DNA from: Methylococcaceae bacterium | GTDB taxonomy: Bacteria; Pseudomonadota; Gammaproteobacteria; Methylococcales; Methylomonadaceae | Assembly: GCA_013140705.1 (NCBI GenBank) | Contig: JABFSH010000023.1 | Location: forward strand, 42,313-106,312 | Direction: 5' to 3' | DNA length: 64,000 bases | In this document: positions 26,239 to 38,304 of the stretch, piece by piece | Layout of the letters: each line of letters starts with the position of its first letter | Numbering within the stretch: the stretch's first letter is position 1 | Notes under the pieces: generated by a model | Database searches by the model: none | What the model was told of the DNA's origin: nothing | The model's input: only the letters and a program-made list of their open reading frames with translations | Position numbers and translations under genes: made by a program

Positions 26239-27165
26239 TCAGGCTTTTTCAACACGATTCCGTCCATTTTTTTTACTTTTGTAGAGAGCATCATCAGCAG
26301 CCTTAATCAATTCATCTGTATTTGTGTATTGCCCGGTATAATTTGCCAAACCCAGACTTAAGGTGACTCGCAATTCTCCTTTTGAACCCAAAAGTGCAAT
26401 GTTTTTGTCATAAACGGATTGTCTTATTTTCTCGGCGACCTTGAGTCCACCCGCCAAATCGGTTCTGGGCAGTATCACAATAAATTCCTCACCCCCGTAG
26501 CGACTAGCCAGATCTGCTGGACGAGTCAATACTTCGTCAATTGCATCGGCAATCTTTTTCAGGCATTTGTCACCTTCCTGATGTCCATATTTATCGTTGT
26601 AGACTTTAAAGAAATCAATATCACACACCAATATCGTAAGAGTGGCCTTATCTCGTTTTGCCAGATTAAATTCCCTATTCAGGGTTTCCTCAAAATGTCT
26701 TCGATTAGGCAAACCGGTTAATTGATCAAACATCGCAAGCTTCGTGAGATGTTCGTTGGCCACAATTAATTTTTTATGTCCCTGAAGTCTGCTACGCATT
26801 AAACAAATGCGTTCCATTGCTGTGATTTGTAATTGTAAATAAGAAGGGTTTATTGGTTTTTGTAAATACGCATCGGCTCCTGCCAACATGGCATGTGTAT
26901 AAAAATCGGTGTCTGACTTGTTAGACAGAAAAATTATCGGAAACCAGTCTTCCTTTTTGAAGGCTCTGATCGCTTTGGTTGCCACCAAACTATTTAAGTC
27001 CGTCATGTCCGCATCCATGAACATTAAATCAATATTATTCTCTTTAGCGAAGGCAAGTCCCTCTCTGCCTGTCGCGGCATGATAAATTTCATGACCTAAC
27101 ACCAAAGCTGATTCAGCTACGATAGTCCGGCTAATCTTACAAGCATCTATAACGAGAATCTTCAT
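26239..27165 (-). CDS. response regulator with GGDEF diguanylate cyclase domain
   Basis: 308 residues. The N-terminal receiver domain (1-120) has the acidic pocket D7, the phosphoacceptor position D51 in LMFMDADM, and K103 in LQKPI. After a helical linker comes a GGDEF domain with an intact active site RYGGEEF (224-228), metal Asp in CDIDFFKVYND, and an RxxD inhibitory site (R215-D218) five residues before GGEEF. It should make c-di-GMP when phosphorylated and be feedback inhibited, similar to WspR/PleD output. No cognate histidine kinase is adjacent. Confidence 0.95.
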   Translation of the reverse strand: MKILVIDACKISRTIVAESALVLGHEIYHAATGREGLAFAKENNIDLMFMDADMTDLNSLVATKAIRAFKKEDWFPIIFLSNKSDTDFYTHAMLAGADAYLQKPINPSYLQLQITAMERICLMRSRLQGHKKLIVANEHLTKLAMFDQLTGLPNRRHFEETLNREFNLAKRDKATLTILVCDIDFFKVYNDKYGHQEGDKCLKKIADAIDEVLTRPADLASRYGGEEFIVILPRTDLAGGLKVAEKIRQSVYDKNIALLGSKGELRVTLSLGLANYTGQYTNTDELIKAADDALYKSKKNGRNRVEKA

Positions 27166-27722
27166 AATTTACTCTGATACTTTAACAATATGGAATTACC
27201 GTGCGTATCACTTGTTACATTACAATTGACAGGTGATTCCGAGTTCTTTTTCATATTTTTATAATGATTGAATGGTCAACATTCGATTGCGTAGAATCAA
27301 CAATGCCATTCAACCCAGATATGCGATACTTCCAGCCAGATTAATAATTGTTCCATAAGAACAATTCGGTTTTTTTGATTCAGCAATCAAGAAGTTTAGC
27401 AGCAATTTTAAACACTGGTCGCTGAATTAGTACGATAGGTGCCCACGAAGTCCTTAAAGTAAAAAATAGAAATCTCAGCAATCAATATTCTATTATCAAT
27501 TTTCATGCCAAAAAGTTTCAAGCTATTTTAGGACGGTTAAGGCATTGAGGTACTGCAAAATACAGGTATGTGGTTCGACCTGGCTTTCCAGGAACTGAAA
27601 AATGTAAATAAAATCAACATAATAACCGTTCTCCTGCCATCAGACCACACTTGCGGCGGAACCCGTCGAAAGGCAATTAACGGAAGTTTTGCAAATACCT
27701 CCATTGATTTAAGATTTATTAA

Positions 27723-27759
27723 CTGTCAGTTTTGTCAGCAGTGCTGACAAAACTGACAG
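27723..27759. repeat. perfect 17-bp-arm palindrome
   Basis: CTGTCAGTTTTGTCAGC, 3-bp loop AGT, then the exact reverse complement GCTGACAAAACTGACAG. It has internal direct near-repeats of TGTCAG. No T-run follows, so a dispersed palindromic element is as likely as a terminator. Confidence 0.8.
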
Positions 27760-27909
27760 ATTATCCTGCTAAACAGCCAGCCAGTCAGAACAATGTATTA
27801 AAAATCATTACAATAAAAAATTGCAGTGATCATTAAAAACGTGAAACCAACTGACTAATGGCAAGTTTGGATGAAGTAAGCAAAATTTTTCGGACTTTGA
27901 ATCTCTCTG

Positions 27910-27980
27910 GCAAGCCGTTCGTGCTAAGCAAAGTGGACCTCCTGGCAAGGCGTTACCCTAAAGCAGTTGCTGTTTGACGC
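27910..27980. repeat. degenerate dispersed repeat related to the DmrB-gene insertion
   Basis: ggcaagccgttcgtgct at 27910-27926 is identical to 24774-24790. The segment ggcgttaccctaaagcagtt...gacg at 27950-27980 is, as reverse complement, about 80% identical to 24928-24958. So two short blocks are shared in a rearranged orientation. Confidence 0.6.
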
Positions 27981-28060
27981 CATTTTTTTTATTGTTTTAA
28001 CCTCAAGCGAACAGAAAAATTACCCCAACCTTATCGGAAAGTTATTTTTAGTCATATCCT

Positions 28061-28207
28061 ATGGCACAATCTTTACAAACATATGAACTGAGTTATCAGT
28101 CTTGGGATAATTTTTCAGCAAACAATGCGCCAAGAAAATGGGGCATAAAGTATTTCATTGAAAAAATCGGACTGTTTCCCCCTCTTTCTCCTGCTACAAA
28201 CAAGTGA
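28061..28207 (+). CDS. possible 48-residue protein upstream of tgt
   Basis: An ATG-initiated frame of 48 codons (MAQSLQTYELSYQSWDNFSA start, RKWGIKYFIEKIGLFPPLSP later). Composition is protein-like, but there is no good ribosome-binding site and no recognised family. It could be a real small protein, a remnant, or chance. Confidence 0.2.
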   Translation: MAQSLQTYELSYQSWDNFSANNAPRKWGIKYFIEKIGLFPPLSPATNK

Positions 28208-28274
28208 GAATTGAAGCGGCAAAATTTAAAGTTCAGCGATACTATTCATTTTGGGTCTCTGCTCTTCCAAATAA

Positions 28275-29456
<1,182 letters not shown>

Positions 29457-29497
29457 TGCAGAAATTTTTATAATTTTAATAACAATTGAGGGTACCC

Positions 29498-29842
29498 ATG
29501 AGTTTCTTTATTTCTGACGCTGCAGCTGCGGCGGCACCAGCAATGCAACAACCCGGCATGGAAGGCATGATTTTTCCTGTCGCCATCCTGGTGTTTTTTT
29601 ATTTTCTGTTTCTTCGTCCTCAAGCAAAACGCACCAAGGAAAAGAAACAAATGATAGCCGCTTTAGCCAAAGGCTCGGAAGTGGTAACCTCCGGCGGCAT
29701 TTTAGGCAAGGTTGCCGATCTGGATGATAATTTCGTCAAACTTGAAATTTCAGACAACACCTTCATCCAGGTTCAACGCCATAGCATTGAAAGTATGATG
29801 CCTAAAGGAACCTACAAAGCAATCACTAAAAAAAGCAGCTAA
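29498..29842 (+). CDS. yajC: preprotein translocase subunit YajC
   Basis: 114 residues, one N-terminal membrane segment (MIFPVAILVFFYFLFLRPQ) and the family motifs RPQAKRTKEKKQMI and KGSEVVTSGGILGKV. It associates with SecDF. ATG at 29498 is chosen over the TTG at 29486 because a GAGGG site lies before it. Confidence 0.96.
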   Translation: MSFFISDAAAAAAPAMQQPGMEGMIFPVAILVFFYFLFLRPQAKRTKEKKQMIAALAKGSEVVTSGGILGKVADLDDNFVKLEISDNTFIQVQRHSIESMMPKGTYKAITKKSS

Positions 29843-29904
29843 AAATTGATTTAGCGTCTCCGATTGCGATTAGCTTAAACTTAGTTTAATTGTTGGAATA
29901 ACAC

Positions 29905-31746
29905 ATGCAAAACCACTACCCCCTTTGGAAAAACGTATTAATCATCAGCGTTTTTCTCATCAGTCTTATCTATTCGTTACCCAACTTGTATGGTGACGAT
30001 CCTTCAGTTCAGGTCTCTTCTGCAAAAACGATAACGCAGGAAAAAGCCAGCCAGATCGAATCAAGCATCAAGAACGCCGGGGTCAAATTAAAAGCTTTTG
30101 AATATAAAGACGGCCGGGTGCTGGCACGCTTTACCAATACCGACGATCAACTAAAAATTTCTGATTTGCTGAGAGATCAATCGGATAACGACACAACGGT
30201 GGCCTTAAATCTTGCACCGACAACGCCAAGGTGGTTGCAAGGTATTGGTGCGGATGCCATGTATCTGGGTCTCGATTTACGCGGCGGGGTACATTTCCTG
30301 CTGGAAGTGGATATGGATGCTGCCGTCAAGCAGGCGGAAGATCGCTATAACGACGACATTCGTCAAGCCTTGCGTGCTGAAAAAATTCGTTATCAATCGG
30401 TTAATAAAGATAGCGGCTATATCAAGGTAACGCTCAAAGCCGCAGAAGACAAGCCAACATTCTTTGCTTTGTTAGGCAAGGAATTCCGCAATCTGGATAT
30501 CACAGAGCCCGAAGATGCGACGCAAGTCTGGCTCAAGCTCTCTGAAAAGGAAATTCGAGAAACCAAAAAAAATGCCGTGGCACAAAACATGACCACGCTG
30601 CGTAACAGAGTCAACGAACTGGGCGTTGCCGAGCCGGTCATCCAGCAACAGGGTGATAACCGCATCGTCGTGCAGTTACCGGGCGTGCAGGACACCACGC
30701 GCGCCAAAGAGATCTTGGGCACAACAGCCACACTGGAGTACCGACTGGTCGATGTTGAACACGATGTTCAGCAAGCGGTCGAAGGCCATGTTCCGGTTGG
30801 CAGTCGCTTATATTATGAAAAAAATGGCAGCCCGATCTTATTGGACAGACGCATCATCGTAACGGGTGATCAGATCGTCGATGCCTCATCCGGGATGGAT
30901 CAGGATGGCCGACCTGCCGTATTTATTTCGTTAAACGGTGTGGGTGCACAAAAAATGGGTAAGCTAACCCAGGCCAATATCGGCAAACCGATGGCCGTCG
31001 TCTTCATCGAATATAAAGTTGACACGAAAATAGTCAACGGTGAAAAAGTCCGCCACAAAGAAAAAGTCGAAAAAGTCATCAGCGTGGCAACTATCCAGGG
31101 CGCCTTCAGTAAACGTTTTCAGACTACAGGCCTGGATAATCCCCAGGAGGCCCGTAATCTGTCCCTGTTGCTCCGCGCAGGCGCTCTGGCCGCACCGGTT
31201 GATATCGTTGAAGAACGCACCGTGGGACCAAGCCTCGGACAGGATAATATCAACAAAGGCGTGCTGTCATTTGTCGTAGGCTTTGCGCTGGTTGTTCTGT
31301 TTATGATTGTTTATTACAAACTTTGCGGAGTATTTGCCAATATCGCCCTTGCATTTAACGTCGTGATTATCGTCGCTATTTTATCGATGCTGCAGGCAAC
31401 ACTGACTTTACCGGGCATAGCCGGGATTATTTTAACCGTGGGCATGTCAGTTGACGCAAACGTTCTGATATTCGAGCGTATAAAAGAAGAACTGAAAAAT
31501 GGCAACACACCCCAAGCCAGCATCTTTATTGGTTTTGAAAAAGCCTTCGGCACCATTCTGGATTCGAATATCACAACCTTATTGGTTGCAATCATGCTCT
31601 TTGCTTTTGGAACCGGCTCAGTCAAAGGTTTTGCAGTAACTCTGATTATTGGCCTTTTATCATCCATGTTTACCGCAATTACCGGCACACGGATGATCAT
31701 TAACTGGATTTACGGCAATCGCAGAGTTGAGAAGCTATCAATTTAG
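29905..31746 (+). CDS. secD: protein translocase subunit SecD
   Basis: 613 residues. One N-terminal TM, a large periplasmic domain (P1 region with LGLDLRGGVHFLLEVDMD), and five C-terminal TMs with GIAGIILTVGMSVDANVLIFERIKEEL. It uses the proton motive force to pull translocated proteins across. It overlaps no neighbour; secF follows after 52 bp. Confidence 0.97.
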   Translation: MQNHYPLWKNVLIISVFLISLIYSLPNLYGDDPSVQVSSAKTITQEKASQIESSIKNAGVKLKAFEYKDGRVLARFTNTDDQLKISDLLRDQSDNDTTVALNLAPTTPRWLQGIGADAMYLGLDLRGGVHFLLEVDMDAAVKQAEDRYNDDIRQALRAEKIRYQSVNKDSGYIKVTLKAAEDKPTFFALLGKEFRNLDITEPEDATQVWLKLSEKEIRETKKNAVAQNMTTLRNRVNELGVAEPVIQQQGDNRIVVQLPGVQDTTRAKEILGTTATLEYRLVDVEHDVQQAVEGHVPVGSRLYYEKNGSPILLDRRIIVTGDQIVDASSGMDQDGRPAVFISLNGVGAQKMGKLTQANIGKPMAVVFIEYKVDTKIVNGEKVRHKEKVEKVISVATIQGAFSKRFQTTGLDNPQEARNLSLLLRAGALAAPVDIVEERTVGPSLGQDNINKGVLSFVVGFALVVLFMIVYYKLCGVFANIALAFNVVIIVAILSMLQATLTLPGIAGIILTVGMSVDANVLIFERIKEELKNGNTPQASIFIGFEKAFGTILDSNITTLLVAIMLFAFGTGSVKGFAVTLIIGLLSSMFTAITGTRMIINWIYGNRRVEKLSI

Positions 31747-31798
31747 ATCGATAACTCAAACAACAATCATTTATTGATCATAAAAATCTCAGACAAAT

Positions 31799-32725
31799 AT
31801 GAAGACAACAAATATAAACTTTATCGGCAATCGAAAAATTTCTTTAACATTTTCCGGTCTATTGATGGTGATCTCTATCCTTTCGCTTTCCGTTCGCGGC
31901 TTGGAAATGGGCATAGATTTCACAGGTGGAACACTCATAGAAATTGCCTATCCCCAAGCCACCGATTTGTCAGTAGTGCGCAAAACACTGAGTGAATCCG
32001 GGTTCGCTGCCGCTACAGTGCAAAACTTCGGCTCAACCAGAGATGTACTTATCCGCTTAAAGCCCCATGATGGCGTTAGTAGCGCTGATTTAAGTAACCA
32101 GGTCGTTGAAGCAGTCAACAAAAACTCGGCAACGCCCGCTAGTTTGCGCCGCGTTGAATTCGTCGGACCTCAAGTCGGTGACGATTTGGCGGAAGATGGC
32201 TTTTTGGCGCTCCTTTATTCAACAATAGGAATTTTAATTTATGTCGCCTGGCGATTTGAATGGAAATTTTCTTTGGGAGCGGTCATAGCAACCTTTCATG
32301 ATGTAATCGTAACACTCGGTGTATTTTCGGTGTTTGGTCTGGAATTCGATCTAACGGTATTAGCCGCAATCCTGGCCTTGATTGGTTATTCGCTCAACGA
32401 CACCATTGTTGTCTACGACCGAATTCGGGAAAACTTCAGAAATCTCAGAAAAACCTCGACTGAAGACATCATGAATATTGCGATCAATGTCACGTTAAGC
32501 CGCACCATCATGACCTCATTTACGGTATTCCTGGTGCTGGTTTCCCTGTTTTTCCTGGGCGGACAAGTCATTCATAACTTTTCCATTGCCTTGTTGTTTG
32601 GTGTGGTTTTCGGTACTTATTCATCCATTTTCATCGCCAGCCCGATGGCGTTGATTTTGGGCATTAGCCCTGAAGATTTAATGATACCGGTAAAAGAAGG
32701 CGCTGATTTGGACAGCAGGCCGTAA
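31799..32725 (+). CDS. secF: protein translocase subunit SecF
   Basis: 308 residues with six TMs. LEMGIDFTGGTLIEI, the D1-like VGPQVGDDLAEDG, and ALIGYSLNDTIVVYDRIRENF are diagnostic. Works as a heterodimer with SecD. Confidence 0.97.
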   Translation: MKTTNINFIGNRKISLTFSGLLMVISILSLSVRGLEMGIDFTGGTLIEIAYPQATDLSVVRKTLSESGFAAATVQNFGSTRDVLIRLKPHDGVSSADLSNQVVEAVNKNSATPASLRRVEFVGPQVGDDLAEDGFLALLYSTIGILIYVAWRFEWKFSLGAVIATFHDVIVTLGVFSVFGLEFDLTVLAAILALIGYSLNDTIVVYDRIRENFRNLRKTSTEDIMNIAINVTLSRTIMTSFTVFLVLVSLFFLGGQVIHNFSIALLFGVVFGTYSSIFIASPMALILGISPEDLMIPVKEGADLDSRP

Positions 32726-32738
32726 CTCAAAGGGATCA

Positions 32739-32767
32739 TCGAAATAGTCCAGCTATTCGGTTATAAT
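32739..32767 (+). promoter_or_regulatory. probable ndk promoter
   Basis: A perfect TATAAT at 32762-32767 with a weak -35-like TCGAAA at 32739-32744, spacing 17 bp, 39 bp before the ndk start. Confidence 0.4.
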
Positions 32768-32806
32768 CAACGATTACTTTTTATTAACCTGGAGTTTTAA
32801 AAGATA

Positions 32807-33238
32807 ATGGCGATAGAACGCACTTTCTCAATCATCAAACCGGATGCAGTAGCAAAAAATGTGATCGGTGACATCTATAGCCGTTTTGAAAAAAACGGTT
32901 TGAAAATTGTTGCCGCCAAAATGTTGCACCTGACCCAAGCGCAAGCCGAAGGCTTTTATGCTGAACACAGCGAGCGTGGATTTTTCAAGGATCTGGTTAG
33001 TTTCATGATTTCAGGACCGGTCATCATGCAAGTGCTTGAAGGCGACAATGCAGTCCTGAAACACCGTGAAATCATGGGCGCCACCAACCCTAAAGACGCC
33101 GCAACTGGAACCATCAGGGCTGATTTTGCCAACAGCATCGATGAAAATGCCGTACACGGCTCTGATGCACTGGAAACTGCGGAGCGGGAAATCGCATACT
33201 TTTTCTCGGACAATGAACTCTGTGCAAGAACCCGTTAA
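32807..33238 (+). CDS. ndk: nucleoside diphosphate kinase
   Basis: 143 residues. [15 protein letters not shown] start, the active-site His in [20 protein letters not shown], and substrate loop [14 protein letters not shown]. Balances NTP pools through a phosphohistidine intermediate. The C-terminus overlaps the rlmN start by 26 bp. Confidence 0.98.
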   Translation: MAIERTFSIIKPDAVAKNVIGDIYSRFEKNGLKIVAAKMLHLTQAQAEGFYAEHSERGFFKDLVSFMISGPVIMQVLEGDNAVLKHREIMGATNPKDAATGTIRADFANSIDENAVHGSDALETAEREIAYFFSDNELCARTR

Positions 33239-34352
33239 TACCGATAACTTGTCACCGAATCAATCTAGCGGCGACATCAACCTGCTCAACTTCGACAGAA
33301 AAGGCTTGGCGGCCTTTTTTGTCAGCTTGGGAGAAAAGCCCTTTCGCGCTACTCAATTACTGAAATGGATTTATCAGGAAGGCGCTGAAGACTTCAACCT
33401 GATGAGTAATCTTAGCAAGTCTCTGCGCTCTTTTTTACAAACGAACTGCCACATCACTGTGCCGGAGATCGTCGTTGAGCAAATTGCCAGTGACGGTACA
33501 CGCAAATGGGTATTGCAAACCCGTTGCGGAAATCGCATCGAAACCGTTTTCATTCCCGAAGAAGGACGCGGAACCTTATGTGTTTCCTCGCAAGTCGGTT
33601 GTGCCCTCGCCTGCACCTTCTGCTCGACAGCCCAGCAGGGTTTTAATCGTAATCTGAGCACTGCAGAAATCATCGGACAGCTCTATGTCGCGCAAAAACG
33701 ACTGGGATCTGAAACCCGAATCACCAATGTCGTGATGATGGGCATGGGCGAACCCTTGCTGAATTTTGACAACGTCGTTGCCGCGATGAATCTGATGATG
33801 GACGATTTTGCCTATGGGTTATCCAAACGCCGAGTGACCATCAGCACTTCAGGCGTTGTGCCCGCCATGTATCGATTAACCGAAGTTTGCGATGTCAGCC
33901 TTGCTGTGTCACTGCACGCGGTAACCGATGTGTTGCGCAATGAACTGGTCCCCATCAATAAAAAATATCCGCTGCAGGAACTCATGGATGCGTGCCGCGA
34001 AAATGCTAAAATTGCACCCCGAAGAACCATCACCTTTGAATATGTCATGTTGAAGGGCGTCAATGATTCCATGGACGATGCGCGAGGTCTGATTAAACTA
34101 TTAAAAACCGTGCCATCAAAACTCAATTTGATACCATTCAATCCCTTCCCCAATTCTTTGTATACCTGCTCAAGCAAAGACACCATTCTTCGTTTCAAGA
34201 ACCTGCTGAATGATGCCGGAATAGTGACAACGGTACGAAAAACCCGCGGTGAAGACATTGATGCCGCCTGCGGACAACTGGTCGGCAAAGTACAGGATAA
34301 GAGCCGAAGACATCTGAAACTAAAAGTAATAGGTTCTGAAAGTGCTGCTTAA
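33213..34352 (+). CDS. rlmN: 23S rRNA/tRNA adenine-C2 methyltransferase
   Basis: 379 residues, radical-SAM enzyme methylating A2503 of 23S rRNA and A37 of some tRNAs. The cluster motif CALACTFC, the [10 protein letters not shown] block and the C-terminal resolving Cys (DIDAACGQL) are present. ATG at 33213, inside ndk, gives a normal-length protein; the upstream in-frame extension is an antisense-of-frame artefact within ndk. Confidence 0.95.
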   Translation: MNSVQEPVNTDNLSPNQSSGDINLLNFDRKGLAAFFVSLGEKPFRATQLLKWIYQEGAEDFNLMSNLSKSLRSFLQTNCHITVPEIVVEQIASDGTRKWVLQTRCGNRIETVFIPEEGRGTLCVSSQVGCALACTFCSTAQQGFNRNLSTAEIIGQLYVAQKRLGSETRITNVVMMGMGEPLLNFDNVVAAMNLMMDDFAYGLSKRRVTISTSGVVPAMYRLTEVCDVSLAVSLHAVTDVLRNELVPINKKYPLQELMDACRENAKIAPRRTITFEYVMLKGVNDSMDDARGLIKLLKTVPSKLNLIPFNPFPNSLYTCSSKDTILRFKNLLNDAGIVTTVRKTRGEDIDAACGQLVGKVQDKSRRHLKLKVIGSESAA

Positions 34353-35100
34353 GCCAACCAACATATTGAATCGAATCCCGCTAGTTCTGCTGACAGCTTC
34401 ATTATTAGCCTGCTCTGCAACGACTGAAAAACAATCGAGCGATTCCTCCGAGGTGTATCTACAACTGGGTGTGCGTTACCTCAGCATGAACAGGCTTGAA
34501 ATCGCAAAAGAAAATCTTGAACATGCGCTGAAGATTGATTCGCACAATGCTCAGGCCCATGATGCACTGGCCTTTTTGTACGAAAAGCTGAATAAATTTG
34601 ATGTCGCAAAAGAACATTACCAGACGGCACTGGATATTGCTCCCGAAGATTTGAATATTCAAAATAACTATGGTCGTTTCCTGTGTGACCGTGGCGAATT
34701 CGAAAAAGGCATGGTTTTATTATCGCAAGCACTTTCAACGCCGCTGAATGAACAACAGTGGCGAGCCTTAACCAATGCCGGACGCTGCCAACTGGCCATG
34801 AAACAACCTCAAAAGGCTGAAGACTATTTCAGACAGGCGCTGCAATTAAACGGCAGCTACGCCCCCGCCTTACAGGAAATGCAAAAAATTTGTTACCTAA
34901 GAGGTGATCTGTGGCCGGCCAAAGGTTTTCTGCAACGCTACCTGAGCGTTGCCAACCATACGCCACAAACACTTTGGATTGCAATACAAACAGAGCGCGC
35001 TTTGGGCAACCAGAAACAAGCGGGTGACTATCAAAAATTATTACTGGAAACATTTCCTGTTTCAGAAGAAGCAAAGCTGATCAAGTCCGCTTTACCCTAA
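34342..35100 (+). CDS. pilF: type IV pilus biogenesis TPR lipoprotein PilF/PilW
   Basis: 252 residues. Signal with lipobox [10 protein letters not shown], then six TPR-like repeats ([20 protein letters not shown] first, [21 protein letters not shown] next). PilF pilots the PilQ secretin to the outer membrane. GTG start overlapping the rlmN end by 11 bp; the rlmN-pilF-hisS order is conserved in gammaproteobacteria. Confidence 0.92.
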   Translation: MLLKPTNILNRIPLVLLTASLLACSATTEKQSSDSSEVYLQLGVRYLSMNRLEIAKENLEHALKIDSHNAQAHDALAFLYEKLNKFDVAKEHYQTALDIAPEDLNIQNNYGRFLCDRGEFEKGMVLLSQALSTPLNEQQWRALTNAGRCQLAMKQPQKAEDYFRQALQLNGSYAPALQEMQKICYLRGDLWPAKGFLQRYLSVANHTPQTLWIAIQTERALGNQKQAGDYQKLLLETFPVSEEAKLIKSALP

Positions 35101-35117
35101 TCAGCCCGACACACATT

Positions 35118-36410
35118 ATGGCTAACAATATACAAGCAATCCGGGGGATGCACGACGTGCTACCCGAGCAAACGCCGCTTTGGCAATATGCAGAACAAAT
35201 TATTCGAGACATACTCGGCGCTTACGGCTACCGGGAAATTCGACTGCCGATTGTTGAAAAAACTGAACTTTTCAAACGCTCCATTGGTGAAGTCACCGAT
35301 ATTGTCGAAAAGGAAATGTATACCTTTGAAGACAGAAATGGTGATTCTCTGACCTTGCGTCCGGAAGGTACGGCAGGCTGTCTGAGAGCCTGTCTTGAAC
35401 ATGGCTTGCTGCATAATCAAAGCCATCGGCTGTGGTATTACGGCCCCATGTACCGTCACGAACGCCCCCAAAAAGGTCGTTATCGGCAATTTATCCAGCT
35501 CGGGGTTGAAACCTATGGCTTGCCGGGCCCCGACATTGATGTCGAGTTGGTCCTTATCATGGATCGCTTGTGGAAGAAACTTGGCCTACGCAGTAAAGTC
35601 CAGCTGCAGCTTAATTCGTTAGGGACTATCGCTGAACGCTCGATTTACCGGGAAAAACTGGTCAGCTATTTTCAACAACACAAGGAACACCTGGATGAAG
35701 ATAGCCTGCGCCGGCTGGACACCAATCCCCTGCGCATTCTGGACAGCAAGCATCCCGCCATTGCACAACTGATAGCTGATGCGCCGGCGCTAATGGATGA
35801 TCTGGGTGAAGACAGCCTGAATCACTTTAAAGGCTTTACATCAGCCCTCGATCAATTAGGTATTCATTACGAAATCAATTCAAGACTGGTGCGAGGCCTT
35901 GACTACTACAGCAAAACCGTTTTTGAGTGGGTGACCGATGAACTGGGCTCACAAGGCACCGTGTGCGCAGGTGGCCGCTATGACACGCTAATTGAGCAAT
36001 TAGGCGGCAAAGCCAATCATGCCGTCGGCTTTGCAATGGGGATTGAACGCTTATTGGCCTTGCTGGAAAACCAGGGCAGTATCCCTTTAGCCAATGCCGT
36101 AGATGTATTCATGATTCGGGTAGGCGAAAAAGCCGAACAGGAAGGTCTGCGCTTTGCCGAATTAGTCAGAGACACAGTCCCGGACTTGAAACTCCTGGTC
36201 CATTGTGGGGGCGGCAGCTTTAAAAATCAATTTAAAAAAGCCGATAAAACCGGCGCTGATTTTGCGATTATTTTGGGTGACGACGAAGTCTCCCGTGGAG
36301 AGGTTGGTGTCAAATCGCTACGAAACGATCAGCAACAACAAACGCTCACCCAGCAGCAAGCACTTGCTTTTTTGCAAACGCACTATGCACCGTCACGAGA
36401 AATGGATTGA
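35118..36410 (+). CDS. hisS: histidyl-tRNA synthetase
   Basis: 430-residue class II synthetase. [15 protein letters not shown] start, motif 2 [21 protein letters not shown], histidine motifs [15 protein letters not shown] and AGGRYDTL, motif 3 [10 protein letters not shown], and an anticodon domain from about residue 325. Confidence 0.98.
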   Translation: MANNIQAIRGMHDVLPEQTPLWQYAEQIIRDILGAYGYREIRLPIVEKTELFKRSIGEVTDIVEKEMYTFEDRNGDSLTLRPEGTAGCLRACLEHGLLHNQSHRLWYYGPMYRHERPQKGRYRQFIQLGVETYGLPGPDIDVELVLIMDRLWKKLGLRSKVQLQLNSLGTIAERSIYREKLVSYFQQHKEHLDEDSLRRLDTNPLRILDSKHPAIAQLIADAPALMDDLGEDSLNHFKGFTSALDQLGIHYEINSRLVRGLDYYSKTVFEWVTDELGSQGTVCAGGRYDTLIEQLGGKANHAVGFAMGIERLLALLENQGSIPLANAVDVFMIRVGEKAEQEGLRFAELVRDTVPDLKLLVHCGGGSFKNQFKKADKTGADFAIILGDDEVSRGEVGVKSLRNDQQQQTLTQQQALAFLQTHYAPSREMD

Positions 36411-36462
36411 CGATGTTTACCGAATCCGATTTTTTAACCTATTAGCACTGAAGAGAAAAACC

Positions 36463-37110
36463 GTGGAAATTTACGATACCGAAGAAGAACAACTTGAAGC
36501 ATTAAAAAGATGGTGGAAAGAAAACGGCCAGTCTGCGATGGTTGGTCTGGTAGCCGGCATTGCCATCATACTGGGCTGGAATTACTGGCATGATCACCAA
36601 CAGGAACAATCAAATCAGGCATCCGTCTTGTATGATCAATTATTGAAAGCCGTGTCGGCCGATCAAAATGACGCTGCGGATAAATTGGCCGATCGCATCC
36701 AGGAACAGTTCAGCAACACCGAATATGCCGCTTACAGCGGACTACTGCAAGCAAAGGTCAAAGTGGCAAAAAACGACATGGCCGGTGCAAAATCCGTCCT
36801 AGAAAAACTGGTCGCCCATTCCAATGAGGAAACCAGTAATCTTGCCAAAATCAGACTGGTTCGCTTGATGATGGCGAATGGCGATTTTGAAAAGGCATTA
36901 CAACTGGTCAATGACGTTGATCCTGCAAAAATATCTGAATTTGCTGGCAATTATGATGAATTGGTCGGTGATCTGTATGTGGCACTGGATCGACTGGATC
37001 AGGCCCGGTCGTCTTACCAAAAGGCCATGGAAAATGGTTATAAGTCGCCACTCTTACAACTCAAAATTGACGATTTGACTGCTTCAGAAAAAATCGAAAC
37101 ATCAAAATAA
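36463..37110 (+). CDS. yfgM: YfgM family TPR protein (periplasmic chaperone-network/Sec partner)
   Basis: About 215 residues. EIYDTEEEQLEALKRWWKENG, one TM anchor (MVGLVAGIAIILGWNYW), then a TPR-rich periplasmic domain. GTG at 36463 is chosen because homologues begin at the (M/V)EIYDTEEEQ block; longer in-frame extension would cover the hisS end. YfgM associates with PpiD and SecYEG. It meets bamB in a one-base stop/start overlap (TAATG). Confidence 0.92.
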   Translation: MEIYDTEEEQLEALKRWWKENGQSAMVGLVAGIAIILGWNYWHDHQQEQSNQASVLYDQLLKAVSADQNDAADKLADRIQEQFSNTEYAAYSGLLQAKVKVAKNDMAGAKSVLEKLVAHSNEETSNLAKIRLVRLMMANGDFEKALQLVNDVDPAKISEFAGNYDELVGDLYVALDRLDQARSSYQKAMENGYKSPLLQLKIDDLTASEKIETSK

Positions 37111-38303
37111 TGCGCCGTATTACGCTGTTACTGCTTTCATTGGGACTGACCGGATGTGCCGGTTATGACGCCTTAACTCAGGGTGTTTCCGGCCTAACTG
37201 ATTATTTTCTGGGTGGCGAGGACAATTCGGATCCACCCAGTGCCTTAATTGAATACACACCTGAAGTTACCCTTGAAGTGGTCTGGAAAGAATCTACCGG
37301 AGTGGGGACGGACGGACAAACCTTGAAACTCGTGCCAGCCGTAGGTTTTGGAAAAATCCTGGCCGCCGACCGCGATGGAATGGTGCAATGCCGTGATATT
37401 GGCACTGGCCGTCTTGTCTGGGAAGCAGAAACTGAAACGCCTATTTCTGGTGGTCCCGGGGTCGGTTCCACCGCAGTCGTTGTCGGTTCCAGTGATGCCG
37501 AAGTCGTCGCCCTGAGACTTGAAAACGGCACTGTGCTCTGGAAATCCAAAGTAAGCAGCGAAGTACTCTCCGTGCCCGTCATTGCCAAAGGTATTGTGCT
37601 GATCCGCACAACTGACGGCGCCATTACCGCTCTGGACGAAAAAAATGGCGGACAGCTCTGGCGCTATGAACATAATGTACCACCGTTGAGCATACGAGGC
37701 ACCAGCGCGCCCATCATCGTGTCGGATAACGTCATTGACGGTTATGACAACGGAAAATTGCTGGCCTTGCAGTTGCAGGATGGCAAATATGTCTGGGAAG
37801 CCAGTATCGCTATTCCGAAAGGTCGCTCTGAAGTCGAACGACTGGTGGACCTTGATGCCGATCCCATTGAAACCGGAGGCGTCATTTTTATTGCCGGATA
37901 CCGTGGTGGAATTGGCGCTGTTTCAGCACCTGATGGCGATGTTTTATGGCGTAACGAAGACATTTCTTCCTATTCTGGCTTGAGCAATGATTTTCGTTAC
38001 CTGTATCTGACAGACACGGAAAGTCACGTCCTGCAAGTCGATCAACGCACCGGTCGCCCCCTGTGGAAACAAAAGGAACTGCATCAAAGAAAATTAACGG
38101 CGCCCATCGTTTATGAAAACTATGTGGTTGCCGGTGATTTAGAGGGTTATGTGCACTGGTTATCCAACAGTGATGGTAAACAGCTGGGCCGAGTTCAGGT
38201 AACTGATGAGGCCATCGAAGCCAAACCGGTGGTGGTAGACAATACTGTTTTCGTTTATGCAAAAGACGGCACGCTGGCCGCATTAAAGGTTCGGTCGCAC
38301 TGA
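37110..38303 (+). CDS. bamB: outer membrane protein assembly factor BamB
   Basis: 397 residues. Lipobox LGLTGCAG, then an eight-bladed PQQ-type beta-propeller (repeated GxLVWExE/GxxLWxxxV strands such as [33 protein letters not shown]). It supports BamA in beta-barrel insertion. The other accessory lipoprotein, bamE, is at 11.6 kb. Confidence 0.95.
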   Translation: MRRITLLLLSLGLTGCAGYDALTQGVSGLTDYFLGGEDNSDPPSALIEYTPEVTLEVVWKESTGVGTDGQTLKLVPAVGFGKILAADRDGMVQCRDIGTGRLVWEAETETPISGGPGVGSTAVVVGSSDAEVVALRLENGTVLWKSKVSSEVLSVPVIAKGIVLIRTTDGAITALDEKNGGQLWRYEHNVPPLSIRGTSAPIIVSDNVIDGYDNGKLLALQLQDGKYVWEASIAIPKGRSEVERLVDLDADPIETGGVIFIAGYRGGIGAVSAPDGDVLWRNEDISSYSGLSNDFRYLYLTDTESHVLQVDQRTGRPLWKQKELHQRKLTAPIVYENYVVAGDLEGYVHWLSNSDGKQLGRVQVTDEAIEAKPVVVDNTVFVYAKDGTLAALKVRSH

Positions 38304-38304
38304 T

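Noticed and set aside
33066..33212. N-terminal extension of rlmN into ndk
   Set aside because: The added 49 residues are the ndk sequence read out of frame; homologues start near 33213.
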